A stretch of DNA of 16,463 nucleotides from JAYEJB01 sp034716415 (GTDB lineage Bacteria; Patescibacteriota; Patescibacteriia; SG8-24), in the NCBI GenBank assembly GCA_034716415.1, contig JAYEJB010000022.1, positions 1-16,463 of the forward strand, given 5' to 3'. Below, in pieces: positions 6,114-12,621 of this stretch. Under the pieces are notes generated by a model. The model saw only the letters and a list, made by a program, of their open reading frames with translations. It was not told the origin of the DNA and did no database searches. Both the position numbers and the translations under genes were made by a program. The first letter of the stretch is position 1; each line of letters begins with the position of its first letter.

Positions 6114-6148
6114 ATCTCTTCCCGCTCTTTCTTCCTCACCTCTTCTTG
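6114..6148. repeat. Pyrimidine tract facing the purine tract, overlapping the nrdR 3' end
   Basis: A plus-strand CT-rich run containing CTTCCCGCTC spans the last codons and stop of nrdR. It mirrors the purine tract at 5954-6010, so together they form a loose inverted pair around palindrome copy 3 and the terminator. Confidence 0.55.
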
Positions 6149-6606
6149 ATCCGACTCTTACTGACAAGTTTCTCCAGCTCATCCCGAAAAGTCTGCACGT
6201 CCTCGAACGACCGGTAAACCGAAGCGAACCTGATATACGCCACGGAATCGAACTTGCGCAGGTGCTTCATGACTATCTCTCCGATCTTACTGCTCTGTAC
6301 CTCGCTCCCGCGCAATCGCTGGATGTCGCACTCGATCGCTCCGACCAGCGTCCTGAACCTGTCCTGAGCGAACGGACGTTTCTCGAGTGCCTTCCGCAGA
6401 CCCGCCTCCAGCTTCTCCCGCATATACGGTTCGCGCCGTCCGTCGGATTTCAAAACCGCCAAGTCCATGATCTCCATGGCCTCGACGGTCGAAAACCTAA
6501 AATCACATTTTACGCATTCCCGCCGCCTGCGGATGCTCAATCCGTCAGTGGCGACACGGGAATCCACGACCTTGGTCTCGTCGCTGGTACAGACCGGGCA
6601 CCGCAT
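6136..6606 (-). CDS. nrdR: Transcriptional repressor NrdR
   Basis: The 156-residue protein is a complete NrdR, the nucleotide-sensing repressor of ribonucleotide reductase genes. The N-terminal zinc ribbon has MRCPVC (Cys3, Cys6) and CVKC (Cys31, Cys34), followed by FRFSTVE. The ATP-cone starts near residue 49 (VLKSDGRREPY) and runs to about 135. The Lys/Arg-rich C-terminal tail is usual. The ATG lies six bases after the ftsZ stop with no Shine-Dalgarno sequence, so translation is probably coupled to ftsZ. A terminator follows at 6077-6105. No NrdR box or nrd gene is visible in the window, so its targets lie elsewhere. Confidence 0.97.
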   Translation of the reverse strand: MRCPVCTSDETKVVDSRVATDGLSIRRRRECVKCDFRFSTVEAMEIMDLAVLKSDGRREPYMREKLEAGLRKALEKRPFAQDRFRTLVGAIECDIQRLRGSEVQSSKIGEIVMKHLRKFDSVAYIRFASVYRSFEDVQTFRDELEKLVSKSRIKKR

Positions 6607-6612
6607 GGCAAT

Positions 6613-7866
6613 CTACGGAAGTTTCCGGCGGATGAAGGCCGGAATCTCCAGATCATCCTCACTATCCGCGCCCGCCATCTGCCTCTTGGGTTTCTTGACT
6701 TCCTCTAAGTCGGCGATCTTCTTCTTCGAGAAAGCCGGTGCGACATCTTCCCCCTTCGCCCCGTCCCTGTCCCTGACTGTGATGCTGTCCTTCAACGCCT
6801 TGGAGAAGAAACTCGGCTTGGTGGACGGAGAGCTTTTCTCACCTTTGGCGAAATCCACTCCGCCTGACGAAGCGGAACGACTGGTCTCGACTTTCTGTTC
6901 GGTCTTCCTATGAACCGCGTCAAACCCGGTCGCGATGACGCACACCTTGACCTCGTCCTTCATCTCGTCATCAATGACCGTACCGAAGATGACCTTGGCG
7001 TTGCTGTCGGCGTTGCTGGTGATGACCTTGGCCGCCTCATCGAACTCCTGCATGCCGAGATCCGATCCGCCGGTGATGGTGAACAGCACGCCTTTCGCGC
7101 CCTCGATCGACATCTCCAGCAGAGGGCTCGAGATGGCCTGCTTGGCGGCCGTGACGACCCTGTTCTCCCCTGTCGCCGTACCGATACCCATCAGCGCCGA
7201 GCCGGTGTTCTGCATGATGGACTTCACGTCAGCGAAGTCGACGTTCACCAGACCGGGAACGGTGATCACTTCCGAGATGCTCTGCACGCCCTGTCGCAGT
7301 ACGTCGTCCACCGCCTCGAACGCATCCAACAGAGAAGTCTTCTTGTCGATGACGTTCAGCACGCGATCGTTCGGGATGTTGATGATGGTGTCGACCTGTT
7401 CGGACAGGTCCTTGAACGCGTTATCCGCAATCTCGTTCCTCTGTACCCCCTCGAAAGTGAACGGTTTCGTGACGACTGCCACTGTCAACGCACCGCAATC
7501 ACGCGCGATGTCCGCAATGACCGGTGATGCTCCGCTTCCGGTGCCGCCCCCGAGTCCGCAGGTGACGAATACCATATCCGCGCCGTTCAGCACTTCACGT
7601 AGCTCGTTCTGGCTCTCTTCCGCCGACTGCTTGCCGATGTCCGGATTCATTCCCGAGCCCAGGCCGCGCGTAATCGACTTGCCAAGCTGAATCTTCTTCT
7701 GCGCATGAGAATTGTGCAGTGCCTGAACGTCGGTATTGGCCGCGATGAACTCAACGCCCTTAATCCTGGATTTAATCATGCGATTGATGGCCGACCCTCC
7801 TGATCCGCCGACACCGATGACCTTGATCTTGGCGAACGACTCTATTGCTGGCTTGATTTCTGCCAT
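6613..7866 (-). CDS. ftsZ: Cell division protein FtsZ
   Basis: The 417-residue bacterial tubulin homologue assembles the cytokinetic Z-ring. Visible features are IKVIGVGGSGGSAINRM (14-30), the nucleotide-binding G-box GGGTGSGASP (106-115), FTFEG..R (137-143), and the T7 synergy loop NVDFAD with Asn208, Asp210 and Asp213, which completes the GTPase site of the neighbouring subunit. A variable charged linker covers about 320-400. The C-terminal peptide DDLEIPAFIRRKLP (404-417) is the standard docking tail for FtsA and other partners. The start is the CATATG ATG at 7866; no Shine-Dalgarno sequence precedes it, but a good promoter lies at 7901-7930. It leads a two-gene unit with nrdR, while ftsA lies upstream in a separately terminated unit. 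Confidence 0.98.
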   Translation of the reverse strand: MAEIKPAIESFAKIKVIGVGGSGGSAINRMIKSRIKGVEFIAANTDVQALHNSHAQKKIQLGKSITRGLGSGMNPDIGKQSAEESQNELREVLNGADMVFVTCGLGGGTGSGASPVIADIARDCGALTVAVVTKPFTFEGVQRNEIADNAFKDLSEQVDTIINIPNDRVLNVIDKKTSLLDAFEAVDDVLRQGVQSISEVITVPGLVNVDFADVKSIMQNTGSALMGIGTATGENRVVTAAKQAISSPLLEMSIEGAKGVLFTITGGSDLGMQEFDEAAKVITSNADSNAKVIFGTVIDDEMKDEVKVCVIATGFDAVHRKTEQKVETSRSASSGGVDFAKGEKSSPSTKPSFFSKALKDSITVRDRDGAKGEDVAPAFSKKKIADLEEVKKPKRQMAGADSEDDLEIPAFIRRKLP

Positions 7867-7900
7867 ATGGACTCAAGTGATATGGGGATATTCTATATTC

Positions 7901-7930
7901 AGTGTACGTTGTTACGAAGAGGTGCGTCAA
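7901..7930 (-). promoter_or_regulatory. Promoter of ftsZ-nrdR
   Basis: On the minus strand, TTGACG (7925-7930) and TACACT (7901-7906) are separated by 18 bases. The start of transcription would be near 7894, giving a leader of about 28 bases without a ribosome binding site. Confidence 0.75.
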
Positions 7931-8030
7931 GCAAAATTTGCCTAAGTGAACACTAAAATTACTCATCGCTGCCACTTCGACCACGGCACTACTTCACAAA
8001 AGGCTAAACGATGTAAGGTTATGATAAAAG

Positions 8031-8158
8031 AGCGGGAGGAGCGGGAAATAGAATAGGAGGAGCAGAAGAGACAAAAGCGAACTATGACTGTAACAACTCA
8101 AAAAAGGGCACTAGCCCTTATGACAATCTCTTCTCCCGCTCTTCCCGCTCCTCCCGCT
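8031..8158. repeat. Inverted GCGGGAGGAGCGGG tracts bracketing the ftsA terminator
   Basis: AGCGGGAGGAGCGGGAA (8031-8047) is repeated perfectly in inverted orientation at 8142-8158, with further purine/pyrimidine material inside each arm. The ftsA terminator lies between them. This is the third example of the facing GCGGGA tract arrangement and the only one without the ATGTCTTATGCACAG palindrome. The rest of the ftsZ-ftsA gap (7931-8030) shows nothing I recognise. Confidence 0.8.
8100..8119 (-). terminator. Terminator of the ftsA unit
   Basis: On the minus strand AAGGGC (8114-8119) pairs with GCCCTT (8104-8109) around a 4-base loop, followed by a T run (plus-strand A residues 8100-8105). It is 46 bases beyond the ftsA stop and separates ftsA from ftsZ. 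Confidence 0.8.
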
Positions 8159-8165
8159 ATCACCA

Positions 8166-9416
8166 TCACGACATCGCCCCAAACAATTTCTTGATGCCCT
8201 TGGTCATTTTCTCGACCGGCCTGTATTTACCCAGCAATCCCCCCCTCTTCATGTCTCCCGGCATCTCATTCACGCCCCACTGTACCAATCCCATCGCTGT
8301 CGTGAACGACAGGTCGTTGATGCGATCCGTAATACTGCTCATATTGACCGGATAGCCGAGCGACACAGGAAGGCGCAGTTTATCCTTAGCGAGATCCACC
8401 AGACCCGGCAGCTTCGCTCCACCACCCGTTAAGATCACGCCGGCCGGCAGAAGGCCGCTCTTGCCGATTTCTTTGAGTTCCTTGTCGACCTTCTCCAGCA
8501 ATTCCTCGCACCTGGCCTCGACGATTTCAGAGACGTACTTCAGTGATACCTCTTCACTATCCGCCACGCCGAGGTCCTGCAGATCGATCTTGTCGCTCTT
8601 GCCGAAACCCTTAGGGAGAGCCGAGGCATACTGAAGCTTGACCCTCTCAGCTACATCGATCGAGGTCCGCAGGCCGATTGCGACGTCGGCCGTCACATGA
8701 TCCGAGCCGATCGGGAGCGCCGCGATGTGCACGATGTCGCCATGCTCGAAGACCGATATGCTGGCTGACGCACCGCCCAGATTGACGACAGCCACGCCGA
8801 GCTCCTTCTGTCTGGTCGTCGCGACCGCTTCCGCCGTCGCCAGCACGCCGAGAACGAGGCGTTCGATGTTGACGCCAGTCCGATAGACGCACTTGGTCAG
8901 ATTCTTGATATGTGAAGTCAGCCCCTGAATAATCTGCGTGTCCACTTCGAGTCTGATGCCAGTCATGCCGAGCGGGTCCTTGATCTCCTCCTGCCCGTCC
9001 ACCGCGAACGCTTTCGGGATGACATGAATGATCTCGTAGTTTACCGGAGTCGCCACTGTCTGCGCCGCGTCCACCGCCCGCTCGATGTCTTCCTCCCGTA
9101 TCTCCCCGTCAGTGCGGGAAACAGCCACCACGCCCTTACTGTCGATCATGTTCACGTGCGAGCCGGAGATGGAAACCCAGGCCGAACCGACCGGCAGGCC
9201 CGTCGTCCTCTCGACCTTCTCGATGCACGCCGAAACAGAAGACACCGCGTCCTCAATCGAATTGATGACACCGCGGTTTATGCCTTCGGACGGCGACTCG
9301 GCAGCTCCGAGAATGTGTACTTGCCCTCTCTCGGAGGCCGGCATTTTTTGGCCGACAGCGATACGTACCGCAGTCGAGCCGATGTCTATTCCTGCAAACA
9401 GCGAATCATCTGACAT
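8166..9416 (-). CDS. ftsA: Cell division protein FtsA
   Basis: The 416-residue actin-like protein tethers FtsZ filaments to the membrane. The first phosphate loop is FAGIDIGSTAVRIAVG (7-22). The family-specific 1C domain lies at about 85-165. The second phosphate region is VVNLGGASASISVF (210-223), and the adenosine motif is ILTGGGAKLPGL (328-339). The C-terminus (about 400-414, VEKMTKGIKKLFGAM) is a basic amphipathic helix, the expected membrane-targeting sequence. The second phosphate motif is unusual: the Asp normally found in DIGGGT is Asn212 and the following Thr positions are Ala/Ser, so ATP hydrolysis may be reduced. The start is ATG in CATATG with no Shine-Dalgarno sequence, 16 bases after the lipid kinase gene. 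A terminator follows, so ftsZ is not in the same primary transcript. Confidence 0.94.
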   Translation of the reverse strand: MSDDSLFAGIDIGSTAVRIAVGQKMPASERGQVHILGAAESPSEGINRGVINSIEDAVSSVSACIEKVERTTGLPVGSAWVSISGSHVNMIDSKGVVAVSRTDGEIREEDIERAVDAAQTVATPVNYEIIHVIPKAFAVDGQEEIKDPLGMTGIRLEVDTQIIQGLTSHIKNLTKCVYRTGVNIERLVLGVLATAEAVATTRQKELGVAVVNLGGASASISVFEHGDIVHIAALPIGSDHVTADVAIGLRTSIDVAERVKLQYASALPKGFGKSDKIDLQDLGVADSEEVSLKYVSEIVEARCEELLEKVDKELKEIGKSGLLPAGVILTGGGAKLPGLVDLAKDKLRLPVSLGYPVNMSSITDRINDLSFTTAMGLVQWGVNEMPGDMKRGGLLGKYRPVEKMTKGIKKLFGAMS

Positions 9417-9432
9417 ATGATTCGTTATGGGT

Positions 9433-9804
9433 CTAATACTTCAGCCAGGCCCAAATATACGGACCCAGAATGATGACTCCCACGAGCGCCGCGCCGACCG
9501 ACGCCACAAGTACTCCTCCGGCCATGATATCCTTGATTTCCTTGACCTGGAGATGCATGCGTGGCTTCAGCAGGTCCACGACGCGCTCAAAAATACTGTT
9601 CATCAATTCTAGCACAAGAACCAGGGCTATCGCAAGCGTCAGAACGGCCTTCTCAAGCCTGTGCACGTCAAAGAGCATCATGAGCACCATGACTATCGCG
9701 CCGGTCACGAGCATTATCCTGAAATTCTGACCTTCATCGGCGGCGCGAACAAGACCCTGAAAGGCGTTTTTAAAGCTATTTTTAAAGCGTTTTAAGTTTA
9801 ACAT
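9433..9804 (-). CDS. dgkA: Diacylglycerol/undecaprenol kinase family membrane protein
   Basis: The 123-residue integral membrane kinase is of the DgkA/UdpK family, which phosphorylates diacylglycerol or undecaprenol using ATP. Family marks are the N-terminal amphipathic FKNSFKNAFQGL (7-18), Glu24 in DEGQNFR, LELMNSIFERVVD (65-77) with catalytic Glu66 and metal-binding Glu73, and KDIMAGGVL (91-99). Three transmembrane helices are apparent (about 29-46, 51-70 and 95-117), giving the usual size and topology. In Firmicutes such as Bacillus subtilis the homologue lies next to ybeY, as here, and the Gram-positive type acts mainly on undecaprenol. The substrate cannot be decided from sequence. It is 16 bases upstream of ftsA and probably co-transcribed. 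No clear Shine-Dalgarno sequence precedes the ATG. Confidence 0.88.
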   Translation of the reverse strand: MLNLKRFKNSFKNAFQGLVRAADEGQNFRIMLVTGAIVMVLMMLFDVHRLEKAVLTLAIALVLVLELMNSIFERVVDLLKPRMHLQVKEIKDIMAGGVLVASVGAALVGVIILGPYIWAWLKY

Positions 9805-9817
9805 GGTAGAGATATAG

Positions 9818-9887
9818 GTAGGCCTTCGACAAGCTCAGGCGCTGATTATTTTATTCCCTGAGCGACCGAAGGGAGTCGAAGGGCTAC
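9818..9887. repeat. Dispersed hairpin repeat (CCTTCGACAAGCTCAGG type)
   Basis: Outer arms GTAGGCCTTCGAC (9818-9830) and GTCGAAGGGCTAC (9875-9887) pair with one mismatch. Inside, GCTCAGG (9833-9839) pairs with CCTGAGC (9857-9863). From memory this matches the CCTTCGACAAGCTCAGG / CCCTGAGC..TCGAAGGG short repeats scattered in many unrelated bacterial genomes. It occupies most of the 110-base gap between ybeY and the lipid kinase gene, so it may be transcribed. Confidence 0.6.
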
Positions 9888-9914
9888 ATTACTATGCGAG
9901 AAGGTATATTCCCA

Positions 9915-10367
9915 TCATAGAATGCCCTCTTCCATCAAAATATCCTGCTGAAGCCCGAACATCTCCCGTTCATCCTCGTCGGTGCAGTGGTCGTAGCCCA
10001 GCAGATGAAGAGTACCATGCACGACCATCAGGGAGAATTCCGCTTTGATGGTCCGGCCGGCCTCTTTGGCCTGTTTTTTGACCTTAGGTGCGGATATGAC
10101 TATCTCACCCAGCAGATCATGATCCGATTCCTCGTCCGGGATCGGGAAATCCTCCTCGGAATACATGAACGAAAGCACATCTGTGGTGCTGTCGATGCCC
10201 CTATGGCGTTTATTGAGCTGTCGCATGACCTTGTCATCGACGACAGAAACGGTGATTCGCGAATCCCCCTTTCCGCCACCAGCAGAAAAAGCAGCCCCAG
10301 CGAGGCTCTCGATCAGTCCTTTAGTCACGCCAGACGGCAACTTACCCGACAGGTCGGTGGTTATCAT
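9915..10367 (-). CDS. ybeY: Endoribonuclease YbeY (rRNA maturation factor)
   Basis: The 150-residue metal-dependent RNase acts in 16S rRNA 3' maturation and ribosome quality control. The diagnostic HGTLHLLGYDHCTDEDE motif has zinc-binding His117, His121 and His127. The STTDVLSFMYSEE segment (60-72) and GEIVIS (87-92) are also conserved. Length and fold order are normal. The ATG at 10367 lies in TATATG with no Shine-Dalgarno sequence, and the N-terminal 30 residues are weakly conserved, so the exact start is less sure. It is followed after 110 bases by the lipid kinase gene, an association also known from Firmicutes. Confidence 0.95.
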   Translation of the reverse strand: MITTDLSGKLPSGVTKGLIESLAGAAFSAGGGKGDSRITVSVVDDKVMRQLNKRHRGIDSTTDVLSFMYSEEDFPIPDEESDHDLLGEIVISAPKVKKQAKEAGRTIKAEFSLMVVHGTLHLLGYDHCTDEDEREMFGLQQDILMEEGIL

Positions 10368-10402
10368 ATATGTAAGGATACATCGGTGTTGGGTGTGTGG
10401 CT

Positions 10403-10437
10403 AGAGGGGCAGAAGGGACAGAAGCGGGAGAAGGAAT
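10403..10437. repeat. Purine-rich GGGGCAGAAG / GCGGGAGAAG tract
   Basis: A plus-strand purine run closely similar to 5981-6010 leads into GACGAGACTCGGCA and palindrome copy 4. Its pyrimidine counterpart is at 10615-10648, beyond the terminator. Confidence 0.6.
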
Positions 10438-10460
10438 CCCGTCTGTGACGAGACTCGGCA

Positions 10461-10555
10461 GATGTCTTATGCACAGTTTGGGGCAAAAACAGACAGCCTG
10501 TTTCCTGCGGGGAAACAGGCTGTCTGTTTTTGCCCCAAACTGTGCATAAGACATC
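10461..10555. repeat. Long palindromic repeat, copy 4: perfect 45-bp stem
   Basis: Arms 10461-10505 and 10511-10555 are perfect inverted complements around a 5-base loop, TGCGG. Each arm contains TTATGCACA in opposite orientation. It lies between the 3' end of the 10633-11931 gene (beyond its terminator) and the 5' side of ybeY. Copy 3 at 6024 is a deletion derivative with the same flanks. Confidence 0.93.
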
Positions 10556-10575
10556 ATCCTATCTCGCCTCTCATC

Positions 10576-10604
10576 AAAAAAAGACCGCACTTGCGTACGG
10601 TCTT
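10576..10604 (-). terminator. Terminator of the TSP3/Cys-rich gene cluster
   Basis: On the minus strand AAGACCG (10598-10604) pairs with CGGTCTT (10581-10587), followed by a T run (plus-strand A residues 10576-10582). It differs from the terminator at 6077-6105 by one loop base and lies about 30 bases after the stop at 10633. Confidence 0.85.
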
Positions 10605-10632
10605 CATATCTTATCTTTTCCCGATCTTCCCG

Positions 10633-11931
10633 CTACTCCCGCTCCTCAACCAGTGGTTCTTCTGGCGGCGGCTCCTCTTCGGCTTCTTCTTCAGCTTCCC
10701 CTGAGACCGGAAGCGCAGGGCCGGTGTCTTCATCTTCCGTAGATGCTTCGACCGGAGCCGCTTTCGTAATCGTCAGACTGTTCGCCATCATGGTCAACGT
10801 GACCCTATAGCGGATCTCCAGCTGATCGGCGAGGTCATACCGCAGAACGACGACCGTGGTCCCGTCTGACACGTAAACGTTCCTGCGGTTCGCGGTGATG
10901 ATCTGATCGTAGCCCTTCCTGCTCACGGCCTGCTCGACCTGCCCCTCACTGAAGCCGTCCAGCGGCTGCTCCAGATACCAATTCATGAGACTCTTGTCGG
11001 CGCTCTTCTCGAAAATCGACACCTTGAACGTCTCACCGGTGGAACTCGTGAAATGCACGGTCCTCTCGGCCACGATCTCCCTGACACTCCACAGCTTCGG
11101 CCGGTAGAGCTCGATGCCGTACTCGGCGTTGCTGTAATGCTCGATGCCGGGATTGTCGATCAGCATGGCTGGATCCGGTTTCGCTGGATCGAACAAGTTC
11201 AAGACCTCGTTCAGGTCCACGAAACTGTCACCGTCACTATTGCTCTTGTTGCGGTCGCTCTTATAGATGAGATTCTCCTCGTCGTCGGTCAGCCCATCGC
11301 TGTCCGTATCGAACGCCTGGTCCGGTTCCGGCGGCATGCAGTCCTTCGGGCAATTCTTGTACGTCTCACCGAGATCCTCCTCACACTGACCGTTACCGCA
11401 TTCGGCTTCCGGCGCTTCGCAGTCCCCGGGGCATGACTTGTAGTCCTCACCCGCCTCGCACTCGCCGTCACCGCAGACGGTCGGCGCTTCGCAGTCCTGC
11501 GGACAGGTGTTGTAGTTCTCCGGCGCTTCGCACTTATCGTCGCCGCAGACAGCACCCGGTTCGGGACAGTCTTCCGGACAGGATTCGTAGCTTTCATCCG
11601 CCGCGCAGGTCCCGTCGCCGCAGACCTCGCCCTTATCGGCGAAATAGAGGAAGTACGTGGTGACTCCGCCGCCCAACAACAACAGCACGACGATGACGAC
11701 GATGGCGACCGGAAACTTCTTGATCGGTTTCTCGGGTTTCGGTGCTTCGAGTTTGGGAACTCCGGGCGTCGACGGGGGCGGCGGGGTCGGCTCCTTGAAC
11801 TTGCTCTTCGCAGTGGCACCATAAAACCGCTCCGGTATCACGTGTATGTCCGGCTCATCCTTTTTGAGAAGCTTATCGGCACTTGCCGGCTTCTCGAACT
11901 CTTCAGGTTTTGTCGGTTTCTCTTCTGCCAT
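10633..11931 (-). CDS. Membrane-anchored surface protein with Cys-rich repeats, TSP3 motifs and a C-terminal domain
   Basis: The 432-residue protein has a cytoplasmic Lys/Pro/Glu-rich N-terminal region (1-73), one transmembrane helix (about 74-97), and then four Cys-rich repeats of pattern CGDGxC...E....CPxDC (104-122, 129-147, 153-171, 178-198). These are followed by two TSP3-like calcium loops, DTDSDGLTDDEE (208-219) and NSDGDSFVDLNE (231-242), a folded domain (about 262-392) and a Glu/Pro-rich acidic tail. The folded domain starts YSNAEYGIELYRPKLW, which resembles the opening of PsbP/MOG1-like domains; this is a weak impression. Its start is an ATG in GATATG, six bases after the previous gene's stop, with no Shine-Dalgarno sequence. 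The stop codon lies inside a GCGGGAGTAGCGGGA repeat tract. Function is unknown; an N-in, C-out calcium-binding surface role is inferred. Confidence 0.85.
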   Translation of the reverse strand: MAEEKPTKPEEFEKPASADKLLKKDEPDIHVIPERFYGATAKSKFKEPTPPPPSTPGVPKLEAPKPEKPIKKFPVAIVVIVVLLLLGGGVTTYFLYFADKGEVCGDGTCAADESYESCPEDCPEPGAVCGDDKCEAPENYNTCPQDCEAPTVCGDGECEAGEDYKSCPGDCEAPEAECGNGQCEEDLGETYKNCPKDCMPPEPDQAFDTDSDGLTDDEENLIYKSDRNKSNSDGDSFVDLNEVLNLFDPAKPDPAMLIDNPGIEHYSNAEYGIELYRPKLWSVREIVAERTVHFTSSTGETFKVSIFEKSADKSLMNWYLEQPLDGFSEGQVEQAVSRKGYDQIITANRRNVYVSDGTTVVVLRYDLADQLEIRYRVTLTMMANSLTITKAAPVEASTEDEDTGPALPVSGEAEEEAEEEPPPEEPLVEERE

Positions 11932-11937
11932 ATCAGT

Positions 11938-12621
11938 TTAGAGCGGTGGCGCCGGCAGCATGCCGGGTCCGTTGGGATTGTATCCCCCTTCGACCTCCTG
12001 ACCGTCCAGAAAACCGTCACCGTCCGTGTCGGGATTCTTGGGGTCAGTGCCGTAGTTGCGAATTTCCTCCATATCCGTGAGCCCGTCGCTGTCGGTGTCT
12101 TCCGACTCCGGATTGGTGCCCAGGTCCATCTCTTCCTCGTCCGTCAGCCCGTCGCCGTCCGCGTCGGTCGGCTGACTAAGCGGGTCTGGATCGGTGACCG
12201 GCTCGATCGGTGTGGGGGAAGGGCAATCTTCGGGACAGTTATCGAAATCCTCGTCCTGGAGGCACAGGCCGTCGCCGCACACCGGGCCTTCAATCTCGCA
12301 ATCCCCAGGACAGCTGAAGTTGTCCTCTCCCGGATCACAGATGTCATTACCGCAAAGATCCTCCGGCTCTTCCCCGCTATGCTCCGGCCCCGCTTCTGCG
12401 GCAGGCGCTTCCTCCGGAACCTGTTCCGCCTCACCGCGGAAGAACATGAAATACGCGCCGCCACCAAGCGCGCCGATGACGACGAGTGCTATGACGACGA
12501 AAAGCAGTCGCGACGGGCCGCGTGATGTGACCGGTTCGGAAGCAGGTGGTGGTGGCGCGACCGGCTTGACCGGATCCACTTCCGCCAGGATGTCTTCTGG
12601 TTCATTTTTTTCGTCGAACAT
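11938..12621 (-). CDS. Membrane-anchored TSP3/Cys-repeat surface protein
   Basis: A 227-residue protein built like the downstream gene: acidic N-terminal region with a Pro run (1-38), one transmembrane helix (about 39-61), linker, two Cys-rich repeats of type CGNDICDPGED..SCPGDC (90-108 and 115-133), and then three TSP3-type calcium repeats (153-164, 176-186, 198-209) with GTNP/GTDP spacers. It ends in a short Gly/Pro tail. I chose the ATG at 12621 (GATATG context, like its neighbours); the frame extends five codons to a TTG at 12636, which lacks a convincing ribosome binding site. An extended -10 promoter lies at 12657-12665. Paralogy with 10633-11931 is suggested by the shared anchor-Cys repeat-TSP3 order. 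Function is unknown. Confidence 0.85.
   Translation of the reverse strand: MFDEKNEPEDILAEVDPVKPVAPPPPASEPVTSRGPSRLLFVVIALVVIGALGGGAYFMFFRGEAEQVPEEAPAAEAGPEHSGEEPEDLCGNDICDPGEDNFSCPGDCEIEGPVCGDGLCLQDEDFDNCPEDCPSPTPIEPVTDPDPLSQPTDADGDGLTDEEEMDLGTNPESEDTDSDGLTDMEEIRNYGTDPKNPDTDGDGFLDGQEVEGGYNPNGPGMLPAPPL

Noticed and set aside
6910..7690. Plus-strand open frames of 205 and 251 codons opposite ftsZ.
   Set aside because: These are shadows of the highly conserved ftsZ reading frame with no start signals or recognisable motifs.
803..10555. Chromosomal replication origin, because of DnaA-box-like 9-mers.
   Set aside because: The boxes are spread over about 10 kb inside dispersed repeats. There is no dnaA, dnaN or rpmH neighbour and no AT-rich unwinding region beside clustered boxes.
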